DNA from: Oxalobacteraceae bacterium
Lineage (GTDB): Bacteria; Pseudomonadota; Gammaproteobacteria; Burkholderiales; Burkholderiaceae_D
Direction: 5' to 3'
NCBI GenBank assembly: GCA_900299005.1
Contig: OMID01000119.1
Coordinates: 1-58,367, forward strand
DNA length: 58,367 nucleotides
This document shows, in pieces, positions 45,201 to 52,866 of this stretch (position 1 is its first letter; each line of letters opens with the position of its first letter). The translations under genes were made by a program, and so were the position numbers. A model generated the notes under the pieces. That model did no database searches, was not told where the DNA came from, and was given only the letters and a program-made list of their open reading frames with translations.

Positions 45201-45716
45201 GCGCACGGCGTATTCGCCGGGGGACATGACTTGACCAACGTGATGATAGCTAGCCAGGGTGAGTTGTGATTTCAGTTGGGTTTCATCCAGACGCTCGCCC
45301 TGTTGAAAGAAGAAGGTGTAAGCGGCCAAAAACGAGGGTGGCCCCATGCGCACGAGCGCGGTACTGGCTGGCACGATCAGCACATCACATTCACCCCTTT
45401 GTATTTCATGGAGCGTGGCCAGACGTTCCGACACCAGGTCCTGATGCGGCGAGAACTGATCGTAAGGCAGAGTTTCCCAGTCGGGCAGCAGATGGCAGCG
45501 CAAACGGTCGCGATCGTTGGCGCCGAACCAGCCGATCTCGACGAGCAGCCGCTGTGCGGTCGGCGCGTCGGCAACGATGATGACCAGCATTCTTCCGCTG
45601 AGTTTGAGTTCTTGCGCCGCTTGCGTCAGCACGAAAGCCTCTGCCGCGCCGTGCAGCGCGGGAAGCACGAATCGGTGTCCGGGTTTGGGCAGCGGTGTGG
45701 CAGGGCTCAGGGGCAT
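42270..45716 (-). CDS. mfd: Mfd, transcription-repair coupling factor
   Basis: 1148 residues from the ATG at 45716; a TTG three codons upstream is also in frame. The UvrB-homology N-terminal part contains LPDWETLPYDQFSPHQDLVSERL-like residues near position 85. The RNA polymerase interaction domain starts GDPIVHVNHGIGRYHG. The RecG-like translocase has Walker A in CGDVGFGKTEVALRA, DEEH in LVIIDEEHRFG, TATPIPRTL and a final QLRGRVGRS. The TRCF C-terminal domain closes the protein. Mfd displaces stalled RNA polymerase at lesions and recruits UvrA. The gene is divergent from ispD, as in many Burkholderiales. Confidence 0.97.
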   Translation of the reverse strand: MPLSPATPLPKPGHRFVLPALHGAAEAFVLTQAAQELKLSGRMLVIIVADAPTAQRLLVEIGWFGANDRDRLRCHLLPDWETLPYDQFSPHQDLVSERLATLHEIQRGECDVLIVPASTALVRMGPPSFLAAYTFFFQQGERLDETQLKSQLTLASYHHVGQVMSPGEYAVRGGLIDLFPMGSALPYRLDLFGDSIESIRTFDVDTQRSLYPVKEVRMLPGREFPMDQAARNAFRGRWREVFEGDPSRSLIYRDIGNGIASAGIEYYLPLFFDHTVTLFEYLPEACSFALVGDIDASIKRFWNDTRSRYQFLKADRERPLLAPEQIFLTDEDFFTLIKPHGRWALQEDPASSVLSASLPDIAVNRRLDDPLSNLRSFVLTTSARVMICAESSGRRETLREYFSEYDLSLTVGDSLDDFLHRADKLMLCVAPLHAGSQLSPELGNLVFITETELYDGSGRRAGRRKQEAVTQVDAMVRDLSELKIGDPIVHVNHGIGRYHGLVSMDLGEGETEFLHLEYAKETKLYVPVSQLHVISRYSGAAPEDAPLHTLGSGQWDKAKRKAAEQIRDTAAELLNLYARRASRQGHAFQYSAHDYEAFAESFGFEETPDQAAAIHSVIQDMTSGKPMDRLICGDVGFGKTEVALRAAFVAVMGGKQVAILAPTTLLAEQHALTFADRFSEWPVRIAELSRFRTGKEVTQALKGLAEGTIDIVIGTHKLLSPDVKFQRLGLVIIDEEHRFGVRQKEALKALRAEVDVLTLTATPIPRTLGMALEGLRDFSVIATAPQKRLAIKTFVRGESDSVIREACLRELKRGGQVYFLHNEVDTIENRKASLEALLPEARITIAHGQMHERALEKVMRDFVAQRFNILLCTTIIETGIDVPTANTIVMHRADRFGLAQLHQLRGRVGRSHHQAYAYLLVHDVQSLTKQAERRLEAIQQMEELGSGFYLAMHDLEIRGAGEVLGENQSGDMTEIGFQLYSDMLHAAVKALKNGKEPDLAAPLSTTTEINLHVPALLPADFCGDVHERLSIYKRLANCESADAIDDMQEELIDRFGKLPDAVKALIETHRLRLSAKKVGIIKIDAHAESALLQFEPKPPIDPIRIIDLIQKTRHIKLSGQDKLRITANMPDLNARVSQVKAAIKALAA

Positions 45717-45724
45717 GATTTGCA

Positions 45725-45740
45725 AAGACGCTCGCGTCTT
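45725..45740. repeat. Perfect hairpin next to the mfd start
   Basis: AAGACGC-TC-GCGTCTT forms a 7-bp stem 9 bases upstream of the mfd ATG. It could affect ribosome access or binding of a regulator. Confidence 0.35.
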
Positions 45741-45811
45741 CGCGAAGGCTCGCTCTCGCCACGCGCAGGCTCCTGAGTTGATGGCTCAGGCTGCCGTCGG
45801 CGGGAGCTGCA

Positions 45812-45840
45812 TTGACAGTAAAAAACCAAGATGAGATTAT
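45812..45840 (+). promoter_or_regulatory. Candidate sigma-70 promoter for ispD
   Basis: TTGACA (45812-45817) and GATTAT (45835-45840) are separated by 17 bases, with an A-rich spacer. It faces ispD, whose start is about 140 bases downstream. It is the only good -35/-10 pair seen in the 268-base gap between mfd and ispD. Confidence 0.5.
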
Positions 45841-45984
45841 AAATCAGCCGCTCGCACAAGCGGGTTCCTCGCCTAGCTGCCGATTGGCTCACGACGTTCA
45901 CACGACAATAGCGCTTCTCCACCGGACCCTGGCCCCCATGCTGACAGCCCGGCGCTGCATGGGCTTTATGGATCTCCAGCCCTT

Positions 45985-46668
45985 ATGACCCTGCCGCGTT
46001 TCATTGCACTGATCCCTGCTGCGGGCGTTGGCTCGAGGATGGGTACTGCCATGCCCAAGCAATACGCGCCACTGGCTGGCAAACCGATGATCCAGCATGT
46101 GATGCAGACCTTCTCGGATTCACCGCTGATCGATGCTGTTTATGTAGTCGTCAATCGCCGTTATGAATATATCGCGAGGCTGCCCGATTTTCCCCGCACG
46201 CGCCTCCTGCGTTGTGGTGGTGAGACCCGTCAGCAGTCGGTGATCAATGGCCTGCGCGCGATAGAAGCAGAGGTCGATGTCGATGACTGGGTGCTGGTGC
46301 ATGATGCGGCCCGGCCTGGTCTTGATCATGATCTGATTGAAAAGCTGATCGCTTTCGTCAGGGATGATCCTGTGGGGGGGCTGCTGGCGGTGCCTGTGGT
46401 CGACACCATCAAGCGTAGCGACGGACACTCGCACGCCGAGCAAACGGTGCCGCGCGAGCAGTTATGGGCTGCGCAGACGCCTCAGATGTTCCGGCATGCG
46501 CAGTTGTTGTCGGCCCTGCAGTCTAGCCAGAGCATCACCGACGAGGCTAGCGCGTTCGAGCGGATGGGCCTAAAGCCGCGATTGGTCGAAGGTAGCCCTC
46601 GCAATTTCAAGGTCACGCTGCCTGAGGACAGGTTACTGGCCGAACTCTATCTGAAAGGACGCGCATGA
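45985..46668 (+). CDS. ispD: IspD, 2-C-methyl-D-erythritol 4-phosphate cytidylyltransferase
   Basis: 227 residues. The nucleotide-binding start [20 protein letters not shown] carries the conserved Gly-rich loop and the Lys. [14 protein letters not shown] is the second IspD signature, and [12 protein letters not shown] with [15 protein letters not shown] is the third. It transfers CMP to methylerythritol phosphate in the MEP pathway of isoprenoid synthesis. The stop overlaps the ispF start (ATGA at 46665-46668). Confidence 0.96.
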   Translation: MTLPRFIALIPAAGVGSRMGTAMPKQYAPLAGKPMIQHVMQTFSDSPLIDAVYVVVNRRYEYIARLPDFPRTRLLRCGGETRQQSVINGLRAIEAEVDVDDWVLVHDAARPGLDHDLIEKLIAFVRDDPVGGLLAVPVVDTIKRSDGHSHAEQTVPREQLWAAQTPQMFRHAQLLSALQSSQSITDEASAFERMGLKPRLVEGSPRNFKVTLPEDRLLAELYLKGRA

Positions 46669-47156
46669 AGACGCTACCATTGTTTCGTGTGGGGCAGGGT
46701 TACGATTGCCATGCGCTCGTGCCCGGTCGTCCACTGATCATCGGGGGCGTGAAGATTCCGTATCGCGCTGGTCTGTTGGGTCATTCGGATGCCGATGTCT
46801 TGCTGCATGCGATCACGGACGCGCTCTTCGGTGCGGCCGGGCTTGGCGACATCGGGAGGCACTTTCCGGACACCGACCCGGACTACGCCGGTGCCGATTC
46901 CCGCGCTTTGCTGCGCGTTGCCCGGGAGAGGTTGCATGAGTCGGGTTTTGAGATTGGCAACATCGATGCCACCGTGATAGCGCAGCAGCCGAGGCTAGCA
47001 CCCCATGTGCCCCAGATGATCGTTCACATCGCTGACGATCTCGGCATTGAGCGATCCCAGGTCAATTTGAAGGCTAAAACCAATGAGCGTCTGGGCTGGG
47101 AAGGCAGAGAGGAAGGCATTGCGGCTCACGCCGTCGCGCTGGTCTATGTGTCGTGA
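46665..47156 (+). CDS. ispF: IspF, 2-C-methyl-D-erythritol 2,4-cyclodiphosphate synthase
   Basis: 163 residues, the usual length. Metal ligands are in [11 protein letters not shown] (the DxH motif; the family norm is GYDVH) and [37 protein letters not shown] follows, and [20 protein letters not shown] is the C-terminal signature. It cyclises the CDP-methylerythritol phosphate product of IspE with release of CMP. It is translationally coupled to ispD. A Fur-box-like site begins 11 bases after its stop. Confidence 0.96.
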   Translation: MKTLPLFRVGQGYDCHALVPGRPLIIGGVKIPYRAGLLGHSDADVLLHAITDALFGAAGLGDIGRHFPDTDPDYAGADSRALLRVARERLHESGFEIGNIDATVIAQQPRLAPHVPQMIVHIADDLGIERSQVNLKAKTNERLGWEGREEGIAAHAVALVYVS

Positions 47157-47166
47157 TTCGGGTATT

Positions 47167-47185
47167 GATAATGGTTCTCATTAAT
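47167..47185. promoter_or_regulatory. Fur-box-like operator
   Basis: GATAATGGTTCTCATTAAT matches the 19-bp Fur consensus GATAATGATAATCATTATC at 14 of 19 positions, including the full GATAATG and TCATTA halves; on the other strand it reads AATGAGAACCATTATC. It precedes the rubrerythrin operon by about 225 bases. The sequence between contains two tandem TTTTCTTAATTGA-like A/T-rich blocks (47218-47242) that could hold the promoter. Confidence 0.6.
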
Positions 47186-47410
47186 AGCCAGCGTTGAATA
47201 TTATTTGAAAATCAATTGCTTTTCTTAATTGATTTTCTTAATTGGCGGCATTTAGAACGTCAAATTGAGATTTTCCACCCCCAGCCCCACAAACCAATGC
47301 GAAAACCTATACTTGTTGGTCGGTTTTCAGTCGTGGTCGTTCGCTGGCTCAGGCATTCCGAGTTGACTGCGGCCGCTCGCTTACCGATGTGAATTCATGA
47401 GGAGATACAG

Positions 47411-47833
47411 ATGTCCAAGTTAAAAGGCTCCAAGACCGAGGCGAACCTCAAAGAGGCCTTCGCAGGTGAATCCCAGGCTAACCGCCGCTACTTGTATTTC
47501 GCGAACAAGGCTGACGTGGAAGGCCAAAACGACGTTGCGGCACTGTTCCGCTCGACCGCTGAAGGCGAAACCGGCCACGCTCATGGGCATCTCGAGTACC
47601 TTGAGCAGTGCGGCGATCCCGCTACGGGTCTGCCGATCGGCTCGTCGCGCCAGAACCTGATGGCGGCTGTCGCAGGCGAGACGCACGAGTACACCGATAT
47701 GTACCCGGGCATGGCCAAGACGGCCCGTGAGGAAGGTTTCGACGAGATCGCCGACTGGTTCGAGACGCTGGCCAAGGCTGAGCGCTCACACGCGAACCGC
47801 TACCAGAAGGCGCTGGACGCATTGGTCGACTAA
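47411..47833 (+). CDS. Rubrerythrin (ferritin-like, without rubredoxin domain)
   Basis: 140 residues, preceded by GAGGAGATACAG, an excellent ribosome-binding site. The ferritin-like four-helix bundle carries the di-iron ligands in [51 protein letters not shown] and [17 protein letters not shown] (E, ExxH, E, ExxH pattern). The C-terminal rubredoxin domain found in classical rubrerythrin is missing. Such short forms reduce hydrogen peroxide using an external electron donor. Here the donor may be the Fe-S protein encoded next. A Fur-like site lies upstream. Confidence 0.93.
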   Translation: MSKLKGSKTEANLKEAFAGESQANRRYLYFANKADVEGQNDVAALFRSTAEGETGHAHGHLEYLEQCGDPATGLPIGSSRQNLMAAVAGETHEYTDMYPGMAKTAREEGFDEIADWFETLAKAERSHANRYQKALDALVD

Positions 47834-47899
47834 ACCGCATTCCTGCGTCGCTTCGTCGGGCCAGGTCCCGGTGAGGTGACGCTCTGAAGTGCGCTCCAC

Positions 47900-47931
47900 C
47901 GGTCTTGCGAGACGCTCTTTGCGCAAGACCG
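47900..47931 (+). promoter_or_regulatory. Strong stem-loop between rubrerythrin and Fe-S protein genes
   Basis: CGGTCTTGCG (47900-47909) pairs perfectly with CGCAAGACCG (47922-47931) around a 12-base loop. No T run follows, so it is more likely an RNA-processing, stability or attenuation element within the operon than a terminator. Confidence 0.5.
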
Positions 47932-48051
47932 ATGGCTTGTGGCCGTCAACGTGGCGCGAGATACATCCCTGATGCGGTCAACGTGCGCCTACCGCAACGA
48001 ACTTTTCCACAACACAACAAGGCGATAACCACGCACACGAGGGAAACCATC

Positions 48052-49386
48052 ATGGCACGTGAAGGTAACCTGGAGGCCCCTACCCGGCATCCGCTGGACT
48101 GGCTCTCCGAGGATTTTTACAATCAGGATTCGCTGGATGCGGAACTGGAGCGCGTATTCGATATCTGCCATGGCTGCCGCCGCTGTGTATCGTTATGCCA
48201 GTCCTTCCCTACATTGTTTGATCTGGTCGATGAATCAGAGACGATGGAAGTCGACGGTGTCGACAAGAAGGATTACATGAAGGTGGTCGATCAATGTTAT
48301 CTCTGCGACCTCTGCTACATGACCAAGTGTCCGTATACGCCGCCGCACGAATGGAATCTCGACTTTCCACACCTGATGTTGCGAGCGAAAGCGGTGAAGT
48401 TCAGAAAGGGCGAGGTGTCCGCTCGTGACAAGTTCCTTTCCGATACGGACAGCTTGGGTAAATTCGCCGGTATCCCCATCGTCACCCAGACGGTCAATGC
48501 GGTGAACAAGGCCAGCGCAACGCGTGGTTTGCTCGAGAATGTGCTCGGCGTCGACAAGAAGGCTTGGCTGCCCGAGTTTGCCTCAACCAAGTTCCGCTCG
48601 GGGGCAAAGAAATCTGCGAACCATCCCGTCAAGGACGGTAAACACACGCCAGGCAAGGTCGCAATCTACTCCACCTGCTACGTCAATTACCACGAGCCTG
48701 GCATCGGACACGATTTGCTCGCCATCCTTGACCACAACGAGATTCCCTATGTAATGGTCGAGAAAGAGGCATGCTGTGGCATGCCCAAGCTGGAGCAGGG
48801 TGACCTGCAGGGAGTGGCCGAGAAAAAAGCGATCAACATTCCTCACTTGGCGAAGCTGGCAAAAGAAGGCTACGCAGTCCTCACGCCTATTCCATCCTGC
48901 ACACTGATGTACAAGCAGGAGTTGCCGCTGATGTTCCCGGAGTGCGCCGATACGCAACTAGTTAAGGAAGTGATGTGGGATCCCTTCGAATACCTGGTCG
49001 CGCGCAATCGTGATGGCCTGCTGAAGACCGATTTCAAGCAGTCGCTTGGTAACGTCTCTTATCACATTCCTTGTCATTCCCGCGTGCAGAACGTGGGACG
49101 CAAGACTGCCGATATGCTTCAGCTGGTGCCCGCTACCAAACTTAATGTGGTTGAGCGTTGCTCGGGTCATGCTGGTACTTATGGCGTCAAGAAGGAGTAC
49201 CACGCCCTAGCCATGAAGATCGGCAAACCGGTGTTCAAGGCCATGGCCAATGACGAGCCGAATTACATTGCTTCCGACTGCCAGTTGGCGGGTCACCATA
49301 TCGCGCAGGGCATGGATGAGAACGGGTTGAACCAGGCTCAAATGGCCCATCCGCTGACGCTGCTGCGCAAGGCATATGCCATCTGA
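48052..49386 (+). CDS. CCG-domain Fe-S oxidoreductase (GlpC/HdrB-like)
   Basis: 444 residues from the ATG at 48052, chosen because AGGGAAACC precedes it; the 49 upstream codons are rejected. Two ferredoxin-type motifs come first: ICHGCRRCVSLCQSFP and CYLCDLCYMTKCPYTPP, enough for two 4Fe-4S clusters. Two cysteine-rich CCG domains follow (CYVNY with EACCGMPKLEQG, and CHSRVQNVG with RCSGHAGTYG; the second reads CSG instead of CCG). This is the architecture of GlpC and heterodisulphide reductase subunits, which pass electrons. Its position between rubrerythrin and DUF3501 suggests that it donates electrons to rubrerythrin; this is inference. Confidence 0.9.
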   Translation: MAREGNLEAPTRHPLDWLSEDFYNQDSLDAELERVFDICHGCRRCVSLCQSFPTLFDLVDESETMEVDGVDKKDYMKVVDQCYLCDLCYMTKCPYTPPHEWNLDFPHLMLRAKAVKFRKGEVSARDKFLSDTDSLGKFAGIPIVTQTVNAVNKASATRGLLENVLGVDKKAWLPEFASTKFRSGAKKSANHPVKDGKHTPGKVAIYSTCYVNYHEPGIGHDLLAILDHNEIPYVMVEKEACCGMPKLEQGDLQGVAEKKAINIPHLAKLAKEGYAVLTPIPSCTLMYKQELPLMFPECADTQLVKEVMWDPFEYLVARNRDGLLKTDFKQSLGNVSYHIPCHSRVQNVGRKTADMLQLVPATKLNVVERCSGHAGTYGVKKEYHALAMKIGKPVFKAMANDEPNYIASDCQLAGHHIAQGMDENGLNQAQMAHPLTLLRKAYAI

Positions 49387-49427
49387 ACCCAGTGCCTGAC
49401 CTCACCTATTGAATCAAGGAGTTCACC

Positions 49428-50009
49428 ATGATCATTTCCCGAGATAGCCTGATGACCCTGGAGGCCTATGCCAAACAGCGTCCCGAGTTTCGCAAGCAGG
49501 TGATGCAACATAAGAAAAACCGTACCGTCCACTTGGGCAATCATGTGACATTGCTGTTCGAAGATGACATGACCCTGCGCTATCAGGTACAGGAGATGCT
49601 GCGCATCGAGAAAATTTTCGAAGAAGAAGGGATCCAGTCCGAGCTGGATGCCTACAACCCGCTGTGTCCGGATGGTAGTAACTTCAAAGCGACCATGCTC
49701 ATCGAGTACGGCAATGTCGCTGAGCGCAAAGTAGCGCTGTCCAAACTGATAGGCATCGAGGACAGATTGTTCATTCAGGTCGAAGGACAGGCACGTGTGT
49801 ACGCGATTGCGGATGAAGATTTGGATCGCGAGAATGCAGAAAAAACCTCGGCGGTACATTTTGTCCGCTTCGAGCTGACGCCGGATATGAAGTCTGCGCT
49901 GAAAGGCGGGGCACAGATGATGGTCGGCTGCGATCATCCGAATTATCTGGTGCATCTGGAAGAGCTGCCTCTGGAGACGCTCGCTGCCCTGCTGAAAGAC
50001 CTGAGCTGA
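49428..50009 (+). CDS. DUF3501 family protein
   Basis: 193 residues. LMTLEAYAKQRPEFRKQVMQHKK near the start, HLGNHVTLLFEDDMTLRYQVQEML in the middle and MVGCDHPNYLVHLEELPLET at the end follow the DUF3501 pattern. No cofactor motif is evident; one conserved Cys-Asp-His (CDHPNY) could bind metal. The family is regularly encoded next to the CCG-domain Fe-S protein and rubrerythrin, as here (42-base gap), so it probably works with them. AAGGAGTTCACC before the ATG is a strong ribosome-binding site. Transcription ends at the hairpin 50052-50082. Confidence 0.9.
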   Translation: MIISRDSLMTLEAYAKQRPEFRKQVMQHKKNRTVHLGNHVTLLFEDDMTLRYQVQEMLRIEKIFEEEGIQSELDAYNPLCPDGSNFKATMLIEYGNVAERKVALSKLIGIEDRLFIQVEGQARVYAIADEDLDRENAEKTSAVHFVRFELTPDMKSALKGGAQMMVGCDHPNYLVHLEELPLETLAALLKDLS

Positions 50010-50027
50010 TTACGGTTGACGCTCTGT

Positions 50028-51338
50028 TCAGACCGCAGCCAGCCAGACACGAACCGCGAGGCCACCGCCCTCGCGGTTTTTTATTTCAAGACGTCCGCGG
50101 TGCCGTTGTACCACGCGATCCACGATTGTCAGACCAAGGCCTGCGCCATTGGCTTGACTGCGGGCGGTATCGAGTCGTGTGAATGGGCGCAGGACGTTGT
50201 CGAGCTGGTTCTCTGGCAACCCCGGTCCGCGGTCTGCAATTTCGAACATCACTCGTCCGTTCTCTTGGCTTGCACTGAGATCGACTTCGGCCATTCGACT
50301 ATGGACCGTCCTGCCATATCGACGCGCGTTCTCGATCAGATTAATGATCACGCGTTCCAGTTCGGTGAGGTTGGCGCGCACCCTGAGGCCACCGGCAATC
50401 TGAGGGGTGATGCGCAAGTCGGCATGGCGAGCAGATTCAGTGGCGATTTTTTTGAGTGTCTCGCTCAGGTCAACCTCGGTGAAGCTGGCAGGTTCGACGG
50501 GTCTTGCGTAATCAAGAAACTGGGCAATGATTGCTTCCATCTGAGCCAGATCCGATTGCATGCCCTTGCGTGCCTCCTCAGAGAGCCCGGCCATCTCTAC
50601 CTCGAGCAGCATCCGCGCAATCGGCGTTCGCAGATCATGTGAAATGCCCGCGAGGATAACGGCGCGGTCGGATTCAACTTGATTCAGGTCTTGCACCATC
50701 TGATTGAAACTATGGTTCGCCTCGCGTATTTCAGCAGGGCCGGCATCTGGCAGCGGTGCGGGTGTGACGCCGCGCGCCACGGAGCGCGCGGCAGACGAGA
50801 GTCGCGATAAGGGTTCGTTGATCAGGCGGCTGATGAAGGCTGCGCCGACCAGCGATAGAAGTAGTGTGATGGTTGCCCAGCCTACCCATTGCGCGCCCGA
50901 GGCGCGTTCAACGCGATCGCGGTCGAGCATGAGCCAGTAATCGTCATCATCAATCCGGAAGCTGACCCAGAAACCACGAATGTCATTCACATATCCGGCA
51001 AAGTGCGTATCCTCGCCGAGGCGCATGCGCACAGACTCCTCGATCACCCGAATCAGCTCGGTGTCGGGCATGGGTTCGGTGTCATCGTCCTCTTCACGCG
51101 GGTAGACACGTATGCCCTGTGTGCTCGCCAGATCAAACAGCAGTTCACGACGCAGCGCGGGAGCTGAGTGCAGCAGCGCGGCTCGCGTTATCGTGACAAT
51201 CGACACCACTTGTGCCGCTAGCTGCTCACCACGCGGTGTTCTTTCGACGATGCGGAAACTCGCAACCCACGCGGCCATACTGGCGGCGATCAAGAAAGCA
51301 AGCAGTACAAAGGTGCGCCAGAACAAGCCGTTTTTCAT
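50028..51338 (-). CDS. EnvZ-like sensor histidine kinase
   Basis: 436 residues from the ATG at 51338 (MKNGLFWRTF); the frame is open 37 codons further into the response-regulator gene. One membrane helix lies near residues 8-28, a periplasmic sensor domain of about 115 residues follows, then a second helix (WVGWATITLLLSLVGAAFI) and a HAMP domain. The H-box is ILAGISHDLRTPIARML with the phosphorylated His; N, G1 and G2 boxes are LIENARRYG, IADRGPGLP and GAGLGLTIV. It should phosphorylate the OmpR-like protein encoded 25 bases upstream. The last codons also contain the terminator of the opposite-strand operon. Confidence 0.94.
   Translation of the reverse strand: MKNGLFWRTFVLLAFLIAASMAAWVASFRIVERTPRGEQLAAQVVSIVTITRAALLHSAPALRRELLFDLASTQGIRVYPREEDDDTEPMPDTELIRVIEESVRMRLGEDTHFAGYVNDIRGFWVSFRIDDDDYWLMLDRDRVERASGAQWVGWATITLLLSLVGAAFISRLINEPLSRLSSAARSVARGVTPAPLPDAGPAEIREANHSFNQMVQDLNQVESDRAVILAGISHDLRTPIARMLLEVEMAGLSEEARKGMQSDLAQMEAIIAQFLDYARPVEPASFTEVDLSETLKKIATESARHADLRITPQIAGGLRVRANLTELERVIINLIENARRYGRTVHSRMAEVDLSASQENGRVMFEIADRGPGLPENQLDNVLRPFTRLDTARSQANGAGLGLTIVDRVVQRHRGRLEIKNREGGGLAVRVWLAAV
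50052..50082 (+). terminator. Rho-independent terminator of the rubrerythrin operon
   Basis: AACCGCGAGG (50052-50061) pairs with CCTCGCGGTT (50069-50078), followed by TTTT. It lies 43 bases after the DUF3501 stop and inside the 3' end of the oppositely oriented histidine kinase gene. Confidence 0.85.
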
Positions 51339-51363
51339 ATCCGATATCGACCTGTGCCGTGAT

Positions 51364-52131
51364 TCACTGCCGCTGTCCGTCGGGGATGAATACATAGCCC
51401 AGCCCCCAGACTGTCTGTATGTAGCGAGGCGCTGAAGGATCGGGTTCAATCAGCTTACGCAATCGCGAGATTTGCACATCAAGGCTGCGGTCAAAGACTT
51501 CATATTCACGGCCTCGGGCAAGCTCCATGAGTTTTTCGCGAGATAGCGGATGGCGTGCATGCCGCGCAAGGACCTTCAGCACCGAAAATTCGCCGCTGGT
51601 CAAAGCTACGGGGTGCCCGGATTTGGTCAGCGCGCGTTTGCCGAGATCGAATTCAAATTCGCCAAACTGGTAAATTTCTTCATGATCCGAGGGAGCGCCA
51701 GGGATCTCGGCGACTGCCGATCGGCGCATGACCGCGCCGATCCGGGCCAGCAGTTCACGCGGATTGAAAGGCTTGGGCAAATAATCATCCGCACCTATCT
51801 CAAGTCCGGCAATGCGGTCAGCGTCTTCGCCCTTGGCAGTTAGCATGATGATGGGCGTGTCATCATCGCCGCCGCGCAGCCTGCGGCAGATCGACATACC
51901 GTCCTCGCCCGGTAGCATCAGATCCAGCACCAGCAGATCAAAGCGCTCTCGAATCCAGATACGGTTCATCTCCAGTGCATTGGACGCGACAAACACCGCG
52001 AAGCCGTGCTCACTGAGGAAGCGCTTGAGCAAATCTCGCAGCCGCGCATCATCATCCACCACCAAAATCTTCGCCTGACCACTCCGGGTTCGGCGAGAGG
52101 GCACCGGGCGGGTTGTATTTGTCGAGTTCAT
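51364..52131 (-). CDS. OmpR-family response regulator
   Basis: 255 residues with a 17-residue basic N-terminal extension. The receiver domain has DDDARL (acidic pocket), the phospho-acceptor in LLVLDLMLPGEDG, MLTAKGED (Thr) and YLPKPFNPREL (Lys). A winged-helix DNA-binding domain follows (ALTSGEFSVLKVLARHAR to VFDRSLDVQISRLRKLIE), ending VWGLGYVFIPD. It pairs with the EnvZ-like kinase gene just downstream; the order regulator-kinase with a 25-base gap is the classical ompR-envZ layout. Target genes are unknown; osmoregulation of porins is the family precedent. Confidence 0.95.
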   Translation of the reverse strand: MNSTNTTRPVPSRRTRSGQAKILVVDDDARLRDLLKRFLSEHGFAVFVASNALEMNRIWIRERFDLLVLDLMLPGEDGMSICRRLRGGDDDTPIIMLTAKGEDADRIAGLEIGADDYLPKPFNPRELLARIGAVMRRSAVAEIPGAPSDHEEIYQFGEFEFDLGKRALTKSGHPVALTSGEFSVLKVLARHARHPLSREKLMELARGREYEVFDRSLDVQISRLRKLIEPDPSAPRYIQTVWGLGYVFIPDGQRQ

Positions 52132-52286
52132 GACCCTATGGTAACTTCGAACTTGTCAATCACCGTGTGCGGTAAGGCAATGATTACAAAGCTTTACAAA
52201 GTCTGCCGCTGCCTTCCCCTGGGGTGCCCGGACGATGGGTTTACACTGCACCCCAGCTCGTCAAGCCGGTTTTTTCCTAATTTTTG

Positions 52287-52550
52287 ATGAAGTTCAGACT
52301 GATTACTTGCGGACTGTCTCTTCTGCTCAGCGCACAGGGCTTGTCGTTTGCCGCGCCTCCCGCGCAGGGCGGGGAGCAGCGCCCTGCGCCCGAGCGGCCC
52401 CGCGAGGCGCCGGCGGGCGAGCGTCGCCCTGAGGATGCCCGTCATCGCGACGAAGAGCGGCGTCCGCCTCGCCTGTCCCCGGAAGAACGTCGTGCGCTGC
52501 GCCAGCAGATTCATGAGGCGGGTCACGATCTGTATCGACCCAAACACTAG
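52287..52550 (+). CDS. Small exported Arg/Pro/Glu-rich protein
   Basis: 87 residues from the ATG at 52287 (MKFRLITCGL). A signal peptide of about 22 residues ends near LSFAAP. The mature 64 residues are highly charged and low in complexity: RPAPERPREAPAGERRPEDA, then RHRDEERRPPRLSPEERRAL. A short C-terminal segment (LSPEERRALRQQIHEAGHDL) could form an amphipathic helix and resembles the ends of other small betaproteobacterial periplasmic proteins. The function is unknown. The gene is divergent from the ompR-like gene. Confidence 0.6.
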   Translation: MKFRLITCGLSLLLSAQGLSFAAPPAQGGEQRPAPERPREAPAGERRPEDARHRDEERRPPRLSPEERRALRQQIHEAGHDLYRPKH

Positions 52551-52580
52551 GATCAGGTGGGAAGGCCAAGACGTCGGATC

Positions 52581-52685
52581 AGAATCTGGCTTGTTAGGTT
52601 AATGGCAAGGCGGCAATGTCGCAGACAGTACAGACGCAGGGCAGGGCATTGGTAACGCCGCAACCGAGCTAACGAGATCGGTTCT
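52581..52685. repeat. 105-bp imperfect palindrome, family copy, inverted
   Basis: Relative to the copies at 9184 and 10837 it is in the opposite orientation. It runs from AGAATCTGGCTTGTTAGG to CTAACGAGATCGGTTCT; the interior GGCGGCAATGTCGCAGACAG and GGCATTGGTAACGCCGC are the complements of the other cores. It ends 84 bases before tRNA-Arg. Confidence 0.78.
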
Positions 52686-52753
52686 TGTTCGGCGTCTCCC
52701 CGGCGTGGTGCTAGGTCGGGTGGGCCAGCATTCCCGAAACAGTTTTCTGGTGT

Positions 52754-52759
52754 TATAAT
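52754..52759 (+). promoter_or_regulatory. -10 element of the tRNA-Arg promoter
   Basis: A perfect TATAAT lies 10 bases before the first tRNA base. The -35 position (around 52731, TTCCCG) is poor. Confidence 0.7.
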
Positions 52760-52769
52760 TTTGACCTTC

Positions 52770-52846
52770 GCGGCCGTAGCTCAGCTGGATAGAGTACTTG
52801 GCTACGAACCAAGGGGTCGTGGGTTCAATTCCTGCCGGCCGCGCCA
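52770..52846 (+). tRNA. tRNA-Arg (anticodon ACG)
   Basis: The acceptor GCGGCCG (52770-52776) pairs with CGGCCGC (52836-52842). The D-arm is AGCTCAGCTGGATAGAGT, the anticodon stem CTTGG/CCAAG encloses CTACGAA with anticodon ACG, and the T-arm is GTGGGTTCAATTCCTGC. Discriminator G and an encoded CCA (52844-52846) complete it. Confidence 0.97.
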
Positions 52847-52866
52847 AAGATAACGCTTCAAAATCA

